Notes: generated from the sequence alone by a model not told the origin. 64,000 nucleotides of DNA from a bacterium 1XD42-54 (GCA_003612585.1 RAZH01000008.1:62001-126000); one strand, 5' to 3'. Shown: positions 50,465-60,550, counted from the stretch's first letter. Translations and numbers: made by a program.

Positions 50465-51770
50465 ACAGTACGCAAAAATCCGCAGCGAAATCGTAGAGAT
50501 GAATGAGGCGGATATTGCGGACATGATGGAAGAGCTGGAGCTGCCCGGAAGTGAACTGATCAAAGTGTTCCGGATGTTGCCAAAGGCGATTGCGGCGGAT
50601 GTATTCTCTTTTTTACCTATTGAAGTAGAGCAGGAAATTATTACTTCGCTGACCGACCGTGAGGCGGCGACGATCATTGAAAATCTGTATGCGGATGATG
50701 CCGCAGACCTGATTGACGAGATGCCGGCCAACGTGGTGAAACGGCTGCTCGCACAGACGACGCCGGAAACGCGCCAGGCGATCAATCATCTGCTGCAATA
50801 TCCGGAGGATTCTGCTGGAAGTATCATGACCGTGGAGTTTGTTGATCTGAAGGAAAGCTACACGGTGGAACAGGCGATTGAACGTATACGAAGAGTCGGG
50901 ATTGATAAAGAGACGATCAATACGTGTTATGTGACAAACCAGTATCGCAAAATCCGCGGGACCATTTCCCTGCGTATGTTGTTGCTCAGCCGGTCAGGCG
51001 CGAGGATCGGTGATCTGATGGAGGAGAATGTCATCACGATCAATACGCTGATGGACCAGGAGGAGGTTGCCAGACAGTTCCAGAAATACGACTTTGATGC
51101 AATGCCGGTTGTAGACAGTGAAAATCGTCTGGTGGGCATTATTACAGTTGACGACGTCATGGATATTATCGAGCAGGAGGCCACGGAGGATATCGAAATG
51201 ATGGCGGCCATTACGCCGACGGACAAGCCGTACACAAAGACTTCTGTGATTGAGACGTTCAAGAAACGTATTCCGTGGCTGCTGTTTTTGATGATTTCAG
51301 CAACGTTTACCGGGGCGATTATTCAGGGCTATCAGAATGCGCTGGCATCGTATGCAGTGCTGACGATGTATATTCCGATGTTCATGGATACGGGAGGAAA
51401 TGCAGGCGGACAGGCGTCTGTGACCATTATCCGTAGCATTTCACTTGGAGAGGTGGAATTTTCTGATATTCTGAAGGTTGTGTGGAAGGAGATGCGGGTG
51501 GCGGTCCTGTGCGGTATCACGCTCGCTGTTGTGAATTTTGCAAAGCTGATGCTGTTTGATCACGTAGGCATGCAGGTGGCGTTTATCGTGTGTCTGACCA
51601 TGGTGATTACGGTTATGGTGGCGAAGGTGGTAGGCTGTATGCTCCCGATGCTTGCAAAGCAGATTGGATTTGATCCGGCTGTGATGGCGAGTCCGTTTAT
51701 CACGACGATCGTGGATGCAGTCTCCCTGGTCATTTATTTCCAGATCGCAACGCGGATGCTGGGAATATAG
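50424..51770 (+). CDS. mgtE: Magnesium transporter MgtE
   Basis: MgtE is a dimeric Mg channel gated by intracellular Mg. The N-terminal superhelical domain spans about 1-130 (EIVEMNEADIADMMEELEL), followed by two CBS domains (about 135-255, PEDSAGSIMTVEFVDL and FDAMPVVDSENRLVGIITVDDV) and five helices (about 275-448) with the ion-path sequence FMDTGGNAGGQASVTIIRS. Length is 448, as usual. GGAGG is 8 bases before the ATG. No M-box riboswitch consensus was found upstream; instead a 43-codon ORF overlaps the start. YfhO follows after 44 bases. Confidence 0.95.
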   Translation: MLDIEMMREYIEHKQYAKIRSEIVEMNEADIADMMEELELPGSELIKVFRMLPKAIAADVFSFLPIEVEQEIITSLTDREAATIIENLYADDAADLIDEMPANVVKRLLAQTTPETRQAINHLLQYPEDSAGSIMTVEFVDLKESYTVEQAIERIRRVGIDKETINTCYVTNQYRKIRGTISLRMLLLSRSGARIGDLMEENVITINTLMDQEEVARQFQKYDFDAMPVVDSENRLVGIITVDDVMDIIEQEATEDIEMMAAITPTDKPYTKTSVIETFKKRIPWLLFLMISATFTGAIIQGYQNALASYAVLTMYIPMFMDTGGNAGGQASVTIIRSISLGEVEFSDILKVVWKEMRVAVLCGITLAVVNFAKLMLFDHVGMQVAFIVCLTMVITVMVAKVVGCMLPMLAKQIGFDPAVMASPFITTIVDAVSLVIYFQIATRMLGI

Positions 51771-51814
51771 CAAATGAGCAAATGGTTTCGGGGCAGTGGG
51801 AAAGGATTTGAGAA

Positions 51815-54800
51815 ATGAAAAAAGAAACGGTAGTCAGACAGAACCGATGTGACCAGGAAATGAATTTCCTGTTGTTTGCGTGCTTTTTTTTCTTTGTTGC
51901 AACGCAGCTTTTGATCGGGAAAACCGGGCAGGAGCAGTTGGTAAATAAAGTCAATATGCTTCTCTATGCTGTGTTTGTTCCCGGATTTATCTTCCGGATT
52001 GGATATCAGTATGGACGGATGCGCAGGCAAAATTCCGCACAGCACCGGAGAAGATGGCTTTTACGCACAGCGGGCCGTTATCTGTTTTATTTCTTTTTAC
52101 TGACGTTTGCATTGGAAATAAAGCGGCAGATTATCGGCGCCGCGGTTGCACAGAAAAAATACGCGGTGATTCAGGTGCTTGCAGATGTGATTTCACTGCT
52201 GCGGATTCCGGCTGTGTCGGCTGTTTTCTTTGCAATGGCCCTGACTCTTCTGGCTGTCTGGTTTGCGGACGACAAACTTACAGAGCTGGTAAAGCATAAA
52301 AAGAAAATGGCAGTGTTGGGCGGTGTTTTGCTTCTGTGCGCTGCGTTTCGGGTAGAGACAGATGCATATGTGGTGGTGGCGTCGCTGATAGGTTCTGCTG
52401 TGCAGACTGGAGTTCCTGCGGTACCGTATTTTGTATTTTTCCTCTTTGGCATCTGGATTGAGGAGAAAAAGCCGGCGTTTGACTGGCATCTGGCGCTTGT
52501 CTGTGCGGGTTTTACCGCTGTGTCCCTGCTTTTGTATGGAACGTTTGCGCGGGATGTCTGCCGCGTTGCCATGTCTTTTTTGCCTGTTTATCTGGTGTAT
52601 GTTTTTGCAGAAGGTCTTGCGGAGCTGACGCTTCGGTTTAAGGGAATCCGCTTTGCCTGTGAAAAGATAGAAGCTGTTTTCGGCATTTATTTTATTTTGA
52701 TGTTTGTGATATCCGCAGCCGGATTATTCGCCGGAGCCGATATCTGGAAAGTGCTTCTTGTGGCAGCGCTTGTGATGGGACTGATTGCGGCTGGATTTGC
52801 AGGCTTCTGGCTTTTGACCTGGTGCTGCAAAGCGGTGAGCGTTTATGTGGAGCAGAAGGTGCGCCATAAAACGGCAGCGTATTTTGTGCTGTTTACGGCA
52901 GGTTTTGCGTTTGTTCTGTTTCTGGCGTTTTTTGACTTTGTTTTGCGGGGAAAGACGCTTATTTATACCGGAGACGGAATTTCCCAGTACTTTCCGAAGG
53001 TGGTTTATTTTTCCCAGTATATGAGAGATTTAGTGGCCGGAGTATTCAGCGGTCATTTTGAATTGCCGATGTATGATTTTGCATCCGGGCTTGGAGGAGA
53101 GATCACTTACAGTCTCGAACCGTTGTATTTTCTGTATGCTCTGTTCGGGGAAGAGCACCTGGAGTTTGCATACAGTCTGGTGACGCTGCTGCGTTTTTAT
53201 TTGAGCGGCGTGACTTTTTCGATTCTGTGCCTTTACTTTAAGAAAAATTATTTTGCGACGTTTTTGGGAAGCGTTGTTTATGTGGTCTGTGGCTTTGCCC
53301 TGAATGGAGGGGCCATGCATCCGATGTTCATGGTTCCGATGATTATGCTGCCGCTTCTGATTCTTTCGATCGAAGAGATCCTGCGGCATAAGCGCTGGTA
53401 TCTGTGTACGGTTTTTGTGGCTGTTTCTCTTTTTTCCAATTATTACTACCTGTACATGAATACGATTGCCATGGGCGTTTACTTTCTGGTGCGTTTTTTC
53501 TGTCAGAAGGACAGGACGAAAAAGACCTTTCAGAATTTTATGGGCAGGGGGCTTGTCATAAGCGGAAGTTATCTGCTCGGTGTTGCAATGTCCTGTATTG
53601 TGCTTGCCACGACATTTGGCCGTTACCTCGGCTCCGGGCGTGGCGATGCGGCTTATATTAAGACTGCCAGCTTGATATTTTATCGGGCGGAGTGGCTGGT
53701 GAGCTGTTTTCTGACGTTTTTGACAACGGCAAATTCACCGGGAGAATGGATGCGTCTGGGACATCTGCCGATTGCCATGCTGGCGATTGCGTTTCTGTTT
53801 TTCCGGAAAGGCAGAAAAGAATTAAAGGCATTTTCTGTGATTGCCCTTGTTTTTGCGGCGTTCCCGGTGTTTGGGTTTATCTTCAGCGGCTTCAGTGCGG
53901 TGATCAATCGCTGGAGTTACATGATTACGCTGGTTGCGGCTTTTACGGTGACAGAATGTTATCCGGATATGTTGGAACTGAAAAAATCAGAAAAACGCGT
54001 GCTGGCGGGTCTTATGGCAGTGTATGGATTCCTTGCGTTTTTCGGAAAATACAAAAGTACGCTTTATGTACAGGCAGCTTTTGTGCTTCTTGTCGTTACG
54101 TTTCTTGTTCTTTTGTTTAACCAGGAAGAGAACCGACGCGTATCAAAGGCAGCAAAGCAGTGCCTGATGCTTTGCCTGACAGCGGGGATTGTCTTGTATC
54201 AGGGCTTTTCCCTGTATGAGATGGATGGTGTGATTCATGATTTTACAGCCCCTGGGGAAGCTGTCATGGAGGAGATGAACACGCCGCTGCGGGCAGTATC
54301 AGAGGTTGGGGATGAGAGTTTTTACAGAAGCGCTATGCCAAAGCTTGCCTACTATACAAGCAATATGCCGAGTGTACTCGGATATAACAGTAATACGACG
54401 GTCAGCAGCACGTACAATGGCCGTATCAAGGATTATCTGAGGCAGATGGGCTGTACGAGCTACAGCATGACACAGCTCAAAGGCATGAATAACCGGACCT
54501 TCCTGGATGCGCTTGCAGCGGTTAAATATTATGCTTATTTTGATGAACCGGGGCTTCCGCTGCCGTACGGATATAAGGATGTGCTGAGCACGAAGATTGA
54601 CGGAAAGCAGACAACGGTCTGCGAAAATCAGTACGCGCTTCCCATCGGGTACACGTATGACATGGCGATTACGGAGGAGGAGCTGGAAGCTTATCCGGTT
54701 CTGGAGCGCCAGGAAGTTATGTTGCAGCAGGCCGTGCTTTCGGAGGAGCTGGCTTTGGCAAAGGCAGACAGCGGTTACGGACAGACGCCTGTTATTACAG

Positions 54801-55576
54801 GCAGAACGGTTGAAATCCTGGATATTACGGAGGAAGGGGCAGTCCTTGAGGAACATGCGCTTGTGGCAGGCACTGGGGAGCCCCTGGAAAAAGAGATTAA
54901 CGGAACGGAAAAGAATACGTATAAAATAACGTTGGAATTTCAGTCACTGCCGGATGCAGAGACGTATCTTGTTTTACACGATGCGCGTCTGAAAGGAGAT
55001 CAGTCTGAGACGCCGATTCGGCTTACCTTCCGGGCGGCGGGCAGCAGGTTCAGCTATACGTTTGAAGCAGAGGATTATCGTTATGGAACCGGTCAGGAGG
55101 ATTACGTTTTTAATCTGGGTTACCATGAGGAACCCGTGACATCGTGCGAGATTACGATGGACCGTTCCGGAAAAATTGATTTTGAAGATCTTACCGTTTA
55201 CAGTCAGCCGATGGAGAATATGGGACTGTATACGGAAAAGCTTACGGAGCATGTCCTGGAAGACGTGACGATCGGAACGAACGAGGTATCAGGAGAAATT
55301 TCTCTTGACCGGGAAAAACTGCTGGTGCTCAGCATTCCGTATCAGAAGGGCTGGAAAGCGTACGTGGACGGAGAAGAGGTGGAAATCCATTGCGCAAATT
55401 ATACGTATATGGCGCTGCGCCTTGCGCCAGGAAAGCATTCGGTGAAGCTTACGTTTGAGATTCCGGCTGTGAAATACGCCCTTGTCATTATGCCGGGGGC
55501 GGTGGTATTATTTATTATATTACTTGCCGCAGGGTGGCTGATAAAACGAAGGAAAATCAGTCGTAGCTGCGGCTGA
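51815..55576 (+). CDS. YfhO-family membrane glycosyltransferase with extra N-terminal module
   Basis: YfhO proteins are GT-C enzymes that use a lipid-linked sugar to decorate surface polymers such as lipoteichoic acid. The core begins near residue 355 and has the catalytic-loop motif LIYTGDGISQYFPKVVYFSQ, about twelve helices, and a large C-terminal extracellular beta domain (about 800-1220) ending in a helix and a basic tail. At 1253 residues it is some 350 longer than usual. The excess is an N-terminal block with about ten helices (residues 15-345) whose RRRWLLRTAGRYLFYF and FGIWIEEKKP resemble acyltransferase-3 proteins, but the family's early catalytic histidine is not seen. The next gene encodes the matching GT2. 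AAAGG stands 9 bases before the ATG. Confidence 0.85.
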   Translation: MKKETVVRQNRCDQEMNFLLFACFFFFVATQLLIGKTGQEQLVNKVNMLLYAVFVPGFIFRIGYQYGRMRRQNSAQHRRRWLLRTAGRYLFYFFLLTFALEIKRQIIGAAVAQKKYAVIQVLADVISLLRIPAVSAVFFAMALTLLAVWFADDKLTELVKHKKKMAVLGGVLLLCAAFRVETDAYVVVASLIGSAVQTGVPAVPYFVFFLFGIWIEEKKPAFDWHLALVCAGFTAVSLLLYGTFARDVCRVAMSFLPVYLVYVFAEGLAELTLRFKGIRFACEKIEAVFGIYFILMFVISAAGLFAGADIWKVLLVAALVMGLIAAGFAGFWLLTWCCKAVSVYVEQKVRHKTAAYFVLFTAGFAFVLFLAFFDFVLRGKTLIYTGDGISQYFPKVVYFSQYMRDLVAGVFSGHFELPMYDFASGLGGEITYSLEPLYFLYALFGEEHLEFAYSLVTLLRFYLSGVTFSILCLYFKKNYFATFLGSVVYVVCGFALNGGAMHPMFMVPMIMLPLLILSIEEILRHKRWYLCTVFVAVSLFSNYYYLYMNTIAMGVYFLVRFFCQKDRTKKTFQNFMGRGLVISGSYLLGVAMSCIVLATTFGRYLGSGRGDAAYIKTASLIFYRAEWLVSCFLTFLTTANSPGEWMRLGHLPIAMLAIAFLFFRKGRKELKAFSVIALVFAAFPVFGFIFSGFSAVINRWSYMITLVAAFTVTECYPDMLELKKSEKRVLAGLMAVYGFLAFFGKYKSTLYVQAAFVLLVVTFLVLLFNQEENRRVSKAAKQCLMLCLTAGIVLYQGFSLYEMDGVIHDFTAPGEAVMEEMNTPLRAVSEVGDESFYRSAMPKLAYYTSNMPSVLGYNSNTTVSSTYNGRIKDYLRQMGCTSYSMTQLKGMNNRTFLDALAAVKYYAYFDEPGLPLPYGYKDVLSTKIDGKQTTVCENQYALPIGYTYDMAITEEELEAYPVLERQEVMLQQAVLSEELALAKADSGYGQTPVITGRTVEILDITEEGAVLEEHALVAGTGEPLEKEINGTEKNTYKITLEFQSLPDAETYLVLHDARLKGDQSETPIRLTFRAAGSRFSYTFEAEDYRYGTGQEDYVFNLGYHEEPVTSCEITMDRSGKIDFEDLTVYSQPMENMGLYTEKLTEHVLEDVTIGTNEVSGEISLDREKLLVLSIPYQKGWKAYVDGEEVEIHCANYTYMALRLAPGKHSVKLTFEIPAVKYALVIMPGAVVLFIILLAAGWLIKRRKISRSCG

Positions 55577-55587
55577 AGGAGAACAAG

Positions 55588-56529
55588 GTGAAGTACTCGA
55601 TTATCATTCCATGCTATCGGTCGTCGCAGACCATACGCAAGGTTGTTGAGATGACGATGCAGGAACTGGAACGTCTGGATAAAAAGGATTATGAATTTGT
55701 TCTGGTTGACGATTGTTCGCCGGATGGCGGAGATACGATGGCGGCGCTGCTTTCACTTGTCCGGGATTATTCCTGTGTGAGAGTGGTAGAGCTTGCCAAA
55801 AATGCAGGGCAGCACAATGCTGTAATGGCAGGGCTCAACCATGCGCAGGGGGATGCGTTTCTTGCAATGGATGACGACATGCAAACGCATCCGTCCCAGC
55901 TTCAGTATCTGCTGGAGGAGTTTGACAAGGGTTACGACATTGTATATGGATATTATCCGCAGAAGAAGCACAGCAGGTTCCGGAATTTTGGCAGCTATGT
56001 CAACTATCTGTCCGTGAGAATTCTGCTCAAAAAGCCTAAAGATCTGAAGACCTCGAGCTTTTGGATTATCCGGCGTTTTGTCCGGGACTATGCGGTAGAG
56101 TATAAAAGCGCTTACACGCATCTGCAGGGACTGTTTTTGCGGACAACGCGAAACATCAGCTCTGTACCGATTCAGCACTTTGAACGGGAAGTCGGAAGCT
56201 CCAATTACACGTTTAAAAAGCTTTTGGCACTCTGGTCGAATATTCTTGGATTTTCGATTGTACCGCTGCAACTTGCAATGTATGCAGGTTTCTTTTTCTC
56301 AGTTATGGGACTGCTCGGCGCTGTAGCGGTAGTTGTGCAGAAGCTGGTACGTCCGGCCACCTATATCGGCTGGTCGTCCATGATGGTTGCTATTTGTTTT
56401 TTTTCTGGACTCAACCTACTGTTTATGGGAATGATCGGTGAATATATAGGAAGAATTTTCCTCGGAATGAGCAAGAATCCGCAGTTTGTGGTACGGGAAG
56501 TGCATCAAAGGAAAGGGGAGGACGTATGA
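55588..56529 (+). CDS. Undecaprenyl-phosphate glycosyltransferase, CsbB/GtrB-like
   Basis: This GT2 enzyme loads a sugar onto undecaprenyl phosphate at the inner face of the membrane, supplying the YfhO-like enzyme encoded just before it. The GT-A domain has YSIIIPCYRSSQTIRKV, LVDDCSPDGGDTM, NAGQHNAVMAGLNHAQGD and the metal site AMDDDMQTHPSQL. Two C-terminal helices (about 230-255 and 268-290) anchor it, as in CsbB, GtrB and DPM-like synthases. Length is 313. The start is GTG at 55588 with GGAG 6 bases before. The stop overlaps the next start (ATGA-type). The CsbB-YfhO pairing in Bacillus is the functional precedent. Confidence 0.88.
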   Translation: MKYSIIIPCYRSSQTIRKVVEMTMQELERLDKKDYEFVLVDDCSPDGGDTMAALLSLVRDYSCVRVVELAKNAGQHNAVMAGLNHAQGDAFLAMDDDMQTHPSQLQYLLEEFDKGYDIVYGYYPQKKHSRFRNFGSYVNYLSVRILLKKPKDLKTSSFWIIRRFVRDYAVEYKSAYTHLQGLFLRTTRNISSVPIQHFEREVGSSNYTFKKLLALWSNILGFSIVPLQLAMYAGFFFSVMGLLGAVAVVVQKLVRPATYIGWSSMMVAICFFSGLNLLFMGMIGEYIGRIFLGMSKNPQFVVREVHQRKGEDV

Positions 56530-57701
56530 AAAAGCTGATGATCATGGGAGCCGGGATTTATCAGGTTCCACTGCTCAAAAAGGCAAAAGAAATGGGGATT
56601 TATACGATTGCAGTCAGTATTCCGGGCAATTATCCGGGGTTTGAAGTTGCAGACCAGGTCTGCTACGAGAATACTGTGGATTATGAAAAGGTGCTGGAAA
56701 TTGCAAAGCGTGAAAAGATTGATGGCATTGTGACGGCAGGAACGGATGTAGCGGTGATTACGATCGGCAGAGTCTGCGATGAGATGGGACTGTCCGGCCT
56801 CAGCTTTGAGGCGGCAAAGATTGCTTCCAATAAAATTCTGATGAAGAAAAAATATGAAGAATACGGAGTACGGACTGCGAGATTCCGGGAACTTTCTTTT
56901 GAAGATGACATGTATGAAAAAGTGAAAGAACTGAACTTTCCTCTGATCTTTAAAGCAATTGATTCTTCCGGAAGCCGTGGAATTATCCGCGTGAATGCGC
57001 TGGAGGAGTTTGAAGCGGCCCGCAGTGTGGTAAAGTCGATTACGCGCAATCAGTCTTTTATCATCGAAGAGTTTGTTGAGGGGGAAGAATTTGGCGCGCA
57101 GGCGTTTGTGTATCACGGAGAGGTGAAGTTCATTCTTCCACATGGCGACTACGTGTTCCAGGGTGATACGGGCGTACCGGTCGGGCATTTTGCTCCGTAC
57201 AATCTGGACGAGACAGTGATTGATGATATGAAGGTACAGCTTACGAATGCGGTTCGAGCTATGGGGCTTGACAATTGCGCAATCAATGCGGACTTTATTC
57301 TGAAGGACAATCAGACGTATGTGCTGGAACTTGGAGGCCGCTCCGGAGCAACCTGTCTTGCCGAACTGGTGTCCATTTATTATGGGTATGACTATTATGA
57401 AAAGCTGATTCTGGCAGCTCTCGGAGAGGAAGTGGAGTTCCCGCAGACACAGGCTGTTCCGAATGCGAGTATGCTTCTGCGAAGCGACCGTGATGGCGTT
57501 ATCACGTCGATCGAAAACAGAAATCAGCCGGATGATGATATTTATGAAATCCAGTTTGACTATAAGGTGGGAGATCCAGTGAAGAAGTTTCATGTGGGAC
57601 CGCACCGGATTGGCCATGTGGTGACGAAGGGCGACACGTTGGAAGGTGCGGTAGATAAGCTGCATGAGGTGCTGGAACATATTAAAATTACAGTGCAATA
57701 A
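56526..57701 (+). CDS. ATP-grasp ligase of unknown substrate
   Basis: This is an ATP-grasp enzyme, which joins a carboxylate to an amine or thiol through an acyl phosphate. The preATP-grasp part opens KKLMIMGAGIYQVPLLKKAK, and the ATP-binding core has NKILMKKKYEEYGV, FPLIFKAIDSSGSRGI (ATP loop), IIEEFVEGEEFGAQAFV and the metal site NADFILKDNQTYVLELGGRSG. Length is 391. GGGGAGG is 4 bases before the ATG, which overlaps the stop of the glycosyltransferase. Its place at the end of a glycan decoration operon suggests that it adds an amino acid or similar group to a sugar or lipid, but the substrate is not visible. Confidence 0.82.
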   Translation: MKKLMIMGAGIYQVPLLKKAKEMGIYTIAVSIPGNYPGFEVADQVCYENTVDYEKVLEIAKREKIDGIVTAGTDVAVITIGRVCDEMGLSGLSFEAAKIASNKILMKKKYEEYGVRTARFRELSFEDDMYEKVKELNFPLIFKAIDSSGSRGIIRVNALEEFEAARSVVKSITRNQSFIIEEFVEGEEFGAQAFVYHGEVKFILPHGDYVFQGDTGVPVGHFAPYNLDETVIDDMKVQLTNAVRAMGLDNCAINADFILKDNQTYVLELGGRSGATCLAELVSIYYGYDYYEKLILAALGEEVEFPQTQAVPNASMLLRSDRDGVITSIENRNQPDDDIYEIQFDYKVGDPVKKFHVGPHRIGHVVTKGDTLEGAVDKLHEVLEHIKITVQ

Positions 57702-57711
57702 TATAGTTGTA

Positions 57712-57738
57712 AGAGGGCGCGCGGCCCTCTATTTTTTT
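57712..57738 (+). terminator. Terminator of the YfhO operon
   Basis: AGAGGGC (57712-57718) and GCCCTCT (57724-57730) with a 5-base loop, followed by A and seven T. The stem overlaps the stop codon of the convergent flippase gene. Confidence 0.88.
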
Positions 57739-59183
57739 GGCTTATTTTTTAGCATGTGGAGCATGGTTTTCAGATGCGGAGTGAAGTATCTGTAACCGAG
57801 TGGAACGAGGCACAGGGCGATGGCCCAGCGCAGGAGAAAATGGCAGGAATAGAGCGGCATGGTGATGATACACAGTGCAAAGTACCCGCAGGAGATCAGC
57901 AGAGTCTGGCGCAGGGGGATCAGCTGTTTTTTGGTCAGCTTTTTTTCCATGGCAGCCTGGATGCACAGGAGTACGAGATAACTGAAGGCGGTTGTATAAG
58001 CCGCAGCCTGATAACCGAACTGGCGGATGCATACATAATTTAAAATAACATTTAAAATCATGACAGAAACGGTGGAGGCTGCGACTGCTCCTGTTTTTTT
58101 GTAATAATTCTGGACAGCGGTATAGCTGTAACTGTAGAACCGAAACAGGGTACCAGTTACCATGGGGGCGATCAGATAAATAGCGTCTCCGTATTTTTTG
58201 CCGCCAAGAATCAGTACGATCTCGGGCGCAAACAGCACGAGGAGCCAGGAGATAACGCCGAAGGAATGCATCAGGATGTTCCAGCCATGTGCGATGTCCG
58301 ATTCTTCTTTGCGCGAGATTTTTTCGTACATCCAGGGAAGCCAGGCGTTCCAGACAGAATCCTCGAGAATCCAGATAATATAGGAAACATTTGTAGCAAG
58401 ATTGAAAATAGAACCGCTGATTTTTCCGACCATATGGGAAACCATGAGTTTGTCAGCCTGGTTCATGATCTGGATGGAAAGAACCTCAGGAATCAGAGGC
58501 AGGCTGAAGCGCAGCGCATAGCGCCAGTAGGTCAGATGAATCAGCTTTTTTCCCTGGCAGATCATCCGTACAGCGACAAAAAATCCCCCAAGAATCATGG
58601 GGATATAATATCCGCCAATGCGCAGTGCAACAAGCGCGTCCTCGTGTCCGCTGGTTTTTCCGAGGTAGAGGAGAAGCACGCAAAGGAGTGTTGCCGGAAT
58701 GACTGTGGCAGCCGTAAAGACAGTGCTGGCCTTGTAGCGCATCATCTGCTTTTCGCGCCGCTGGTAATAAAAAATGCTGGTATGCGCATACGTGTACAGA
58801 AAAGCGATGTACATCATAAAGTCGGTCATGGAGCAGATGCGTTGCAATGGCTCTTTAAAAACAAGAAACAGAAGGAAAAATCCCGTGATCGACAGGTAAG
58901 AAAGTGTCTGTACACTGGAAACAAATTCATGGAAATGTTCTTTGACATCGTATTTTGCGCGTTCGACACTTCGCCAGAGACACAAGGACATTGCCGGTGC
59001 AAAGATCAGGAGCCAGGATTCAAAAATTTTGATTTCATTGTACTGAACCTGGGTCAGAAGGCGCGTGTATACGGGCGTCATTAAAAACGTAATGCCGCGC
59101 ACAAAAAGCTGGGAAAAAACATAGAAAATCCCAGCCTTGAAAGCAGTTTTATTTAACGTTTGTTTTCCTGTGTTCTCAGACAT
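57729..59183 (-). CDS. Polysaccharide flippase (Wzx/MATE-like)
   Basis: This membrane protein of 484 residues has about fourteen helices and belongs to the polysaccharide biosynthesis/flippase group. It opens NKTAFKAGIFYVFSQLFVRG, then FLMTPVYTRLLTQVQYNEI (the family's conserved start) and YALRFSLPLIPEVLSIQIM. It would move a lipid-linked glycan across the membrane. GGAGG is 7 bases before the ATG. It follows a PaaK/CapK-like gene on the same strand, 59 bases apart, and converges with the YfhO operon. It is a second flippase in the window, distinct from the one at 31914. Confidence 0.85.
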   Translation of the reverse strand: MSENTGKQTLNKTAFKAGIFYVFSQLFVRGITFLMTPVYTRLLTQVQYNEIKIFESWLLIFAPAMSLCLWRSVERAKYDVKEHFHEFVSSVQTLSYLSITGFFLLFLVFKEPLQRICSMTDFMMYIAFLYTYAHTSIFYYQRREKQMMRYKASTVFTAATVIPATLLCVLLLYLGKTSGHEDALVALRIGGYYIPMILGGFFVAVRMICQGKKLIHLTYWRYALRFSLPLIPEVLSIQIMNQADKLMVSHMVGKISGSIFNLATNVSYIIWILEDSVWNAWLPWMYEKISRKEESDIAHGWNILMHSFGVISWLLVLFAPEIVLILGGKKYGDAIYLIAPMVTGTLFRFYSYSYTAVQNYYKKTGAVAASTVSVMILNVILNYVCIRQFGYQAAAYTTAFSYLVLLCIQAAMEKKLTKKQLIPLRQTLLISCGYFALCIITMPLYSCHFLLRWAIALCLVPLGYRYFTPHLKTMLHMLKNKPKK

Positions 59184-59242
59184 CTGGCGTCCTCCTTAGG
59201 AAGGTATGCAAAAGACGAATCCGTACAGATGTAATACCTCTT

Positions 59243-60550
59243 TTAGATTTCACATACAAAGCAGCGCAATTTGCCGTTTGGATCAGGCGGAATTGCGTCG
59301 AGCCAGTTGATTGTTATGCGGAATTCGTCGCCGTACAGATCGCTTAGCTTTTGCAGGAAATAAGCGGAGATTTCTTGCTGGCTGTATGTAAGATCCTGCG
59401 GGTCCCGCACAAGTTCAATGCGCAGGTCATGATAGGATTCCTGAATGTAGCGAAACTGGGCAATTCCGGTAATTCCGTTCGGTATTTTTCGAAGCTCAAG
59501 TACAGAAGTATCCTCTCCGTTTTCGTGGCGTATCATATCATTGAGACGGCCGTGAATGCTGGTGATGTACCGGAGGCCGTTTCTGGTATAGGAGGATGCC
59601 GTATCGCCGATATCGTAGTTGATAATCGGAAACTCTGTTTTGTAAAGCGGGGTGATGATGATGCGCCCTTCGTCGGCGGGCTTTCCATCCTGGTCGTAAA
59701 TGTTTACCACGTGCGTATCATTGCAGATGTCATAGTAGTCCTTGCCTGGCCGCTTGATGATACAGCTTCCGGTTTCGTCGCTGCCGTAAGCGTCAACCAG
59801 GCCGGGCCCGAATGTTTTTTCGAGAATGTTGCGCGTGAGCTCATCGACCATTTCGCTGACTGGAATGTACCATTTGGGCTGATGGATGGTCAGGTTATGC
59901 TGCTGTGCATACAGAGCAATGCGAACAATGCAGTTTTTGCGAAGGCAGATCAGATCGGGCTTGTATTCGTTGAGCTCCTGAATGACTTCGCGCATGCCGT
60001 CTCCGGCGCAGCGTTTTTCGGAGAGTTTACGCCGCTGTAAAATCCCGAAACGCTGGATAAAAGAATCGTGTTGTTTCTTTTCCGTACGGTAGCTGGATTC
60101 GAAAGAAATCATTTTGCCGGTGAACGGGCGATACCCGAAGGACTGAAGAATGCGAATCCAACTGGCGTTCGCGCAGGCACGTTCTCTTTGGGACTGGTAG
60201 AGACGCAGCGGGATACCCGTAGATCCGCTGGTGCTGGTAGCGTCCCACTGATCGCGGGTTTCGGGGTGTGCATCATACAGCTCCTTCATCCAGACGCGCA
60301 GCTCATCCTTGGTGATGACCGGGAATTTGACGAGATCTTCACTGCTGTGAAAATCATCCGGCGTCAGATGGTTTTCTTCAAATCGTTTCCGATAAAACGG
60401 AATTTCGTATGCTTTTTTCATTAATTTATGTATCTTATGATTCTGAACGCTTTTGGCCTTTTGCGGGTCTGCGCTGCAGCTTTTATCGAGGCGCAGCAGA
60501 TACCAAAAAGTAGTAGCGTTCATCAGTTTCTTCGGTATATGAAAAGGCAT
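59243..60550 (-). CDS. PaaK/CapK-like adenylate-forming enzyme
   Basis: This protein belongs to the phenylacetate-CoA ligase-like group that includes CapK of capsule loci. The phosphate-binding loop is WDATSTSGSTGIPLRLY, and the later motifs are VDAYGSDETGSCI, EGRIIITPLYKTEFPIINYDIGD in parts and IHGRLNDMIRHENGED, matching the adenylation core. Length is 435. I use the ATG at 60550, with AAAGGAG 7 bases upstream; the frame extends to 60583 without a site. Such enzymes activate a carboxylic acid as an acyl-adenylate. Beside a flippase, it likely prepares or transfers an acyl group for a surface glycan. Confidence 0.82.
   Translation of the reverse strand: MPFHIPKKLMNATTFWYLLRLDKSCSADPQKAKSVQNHKIHKLMKKAYEIPFYRKRFEENHLTPDDFHSSEDLVKFPVITKDELRVWMKELYDAHPETRDQWDATSTSGSTGIPLRLYQSQRERACANASWIRILQSFGYRPFTGKMISFESSYRTEKKQHDSFIQRFGILQRRKLSEKRCAGDGMREVIQELNEYKPDLICLRKNCIVRIALYAQQHNLTIHQPKWYIPVSEMVDELTRNILEKTFGPGLVDAYGSDETGSCIIKRPGKDYYDICNDTHVVNIYDQDGKPADEGRIIITPLYKTEFPIINYDIGDTASSYTRNGLRYITSIHGRLNDMIRHENGEDTSVLELRKIPNGITGIAQFRYIQESYHDLRIELVRDPQDLTYSQQEISAYFLQKLSDLYGDEFRITINWLDAIPPDPNGKLRCFVCEI

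Noticed and set aside
56505-57698. 397-codon open frame antisense to the ATP-grasp gene
   Set aside because: A shadow of a well supported gene, without start signal or recognisable motif.
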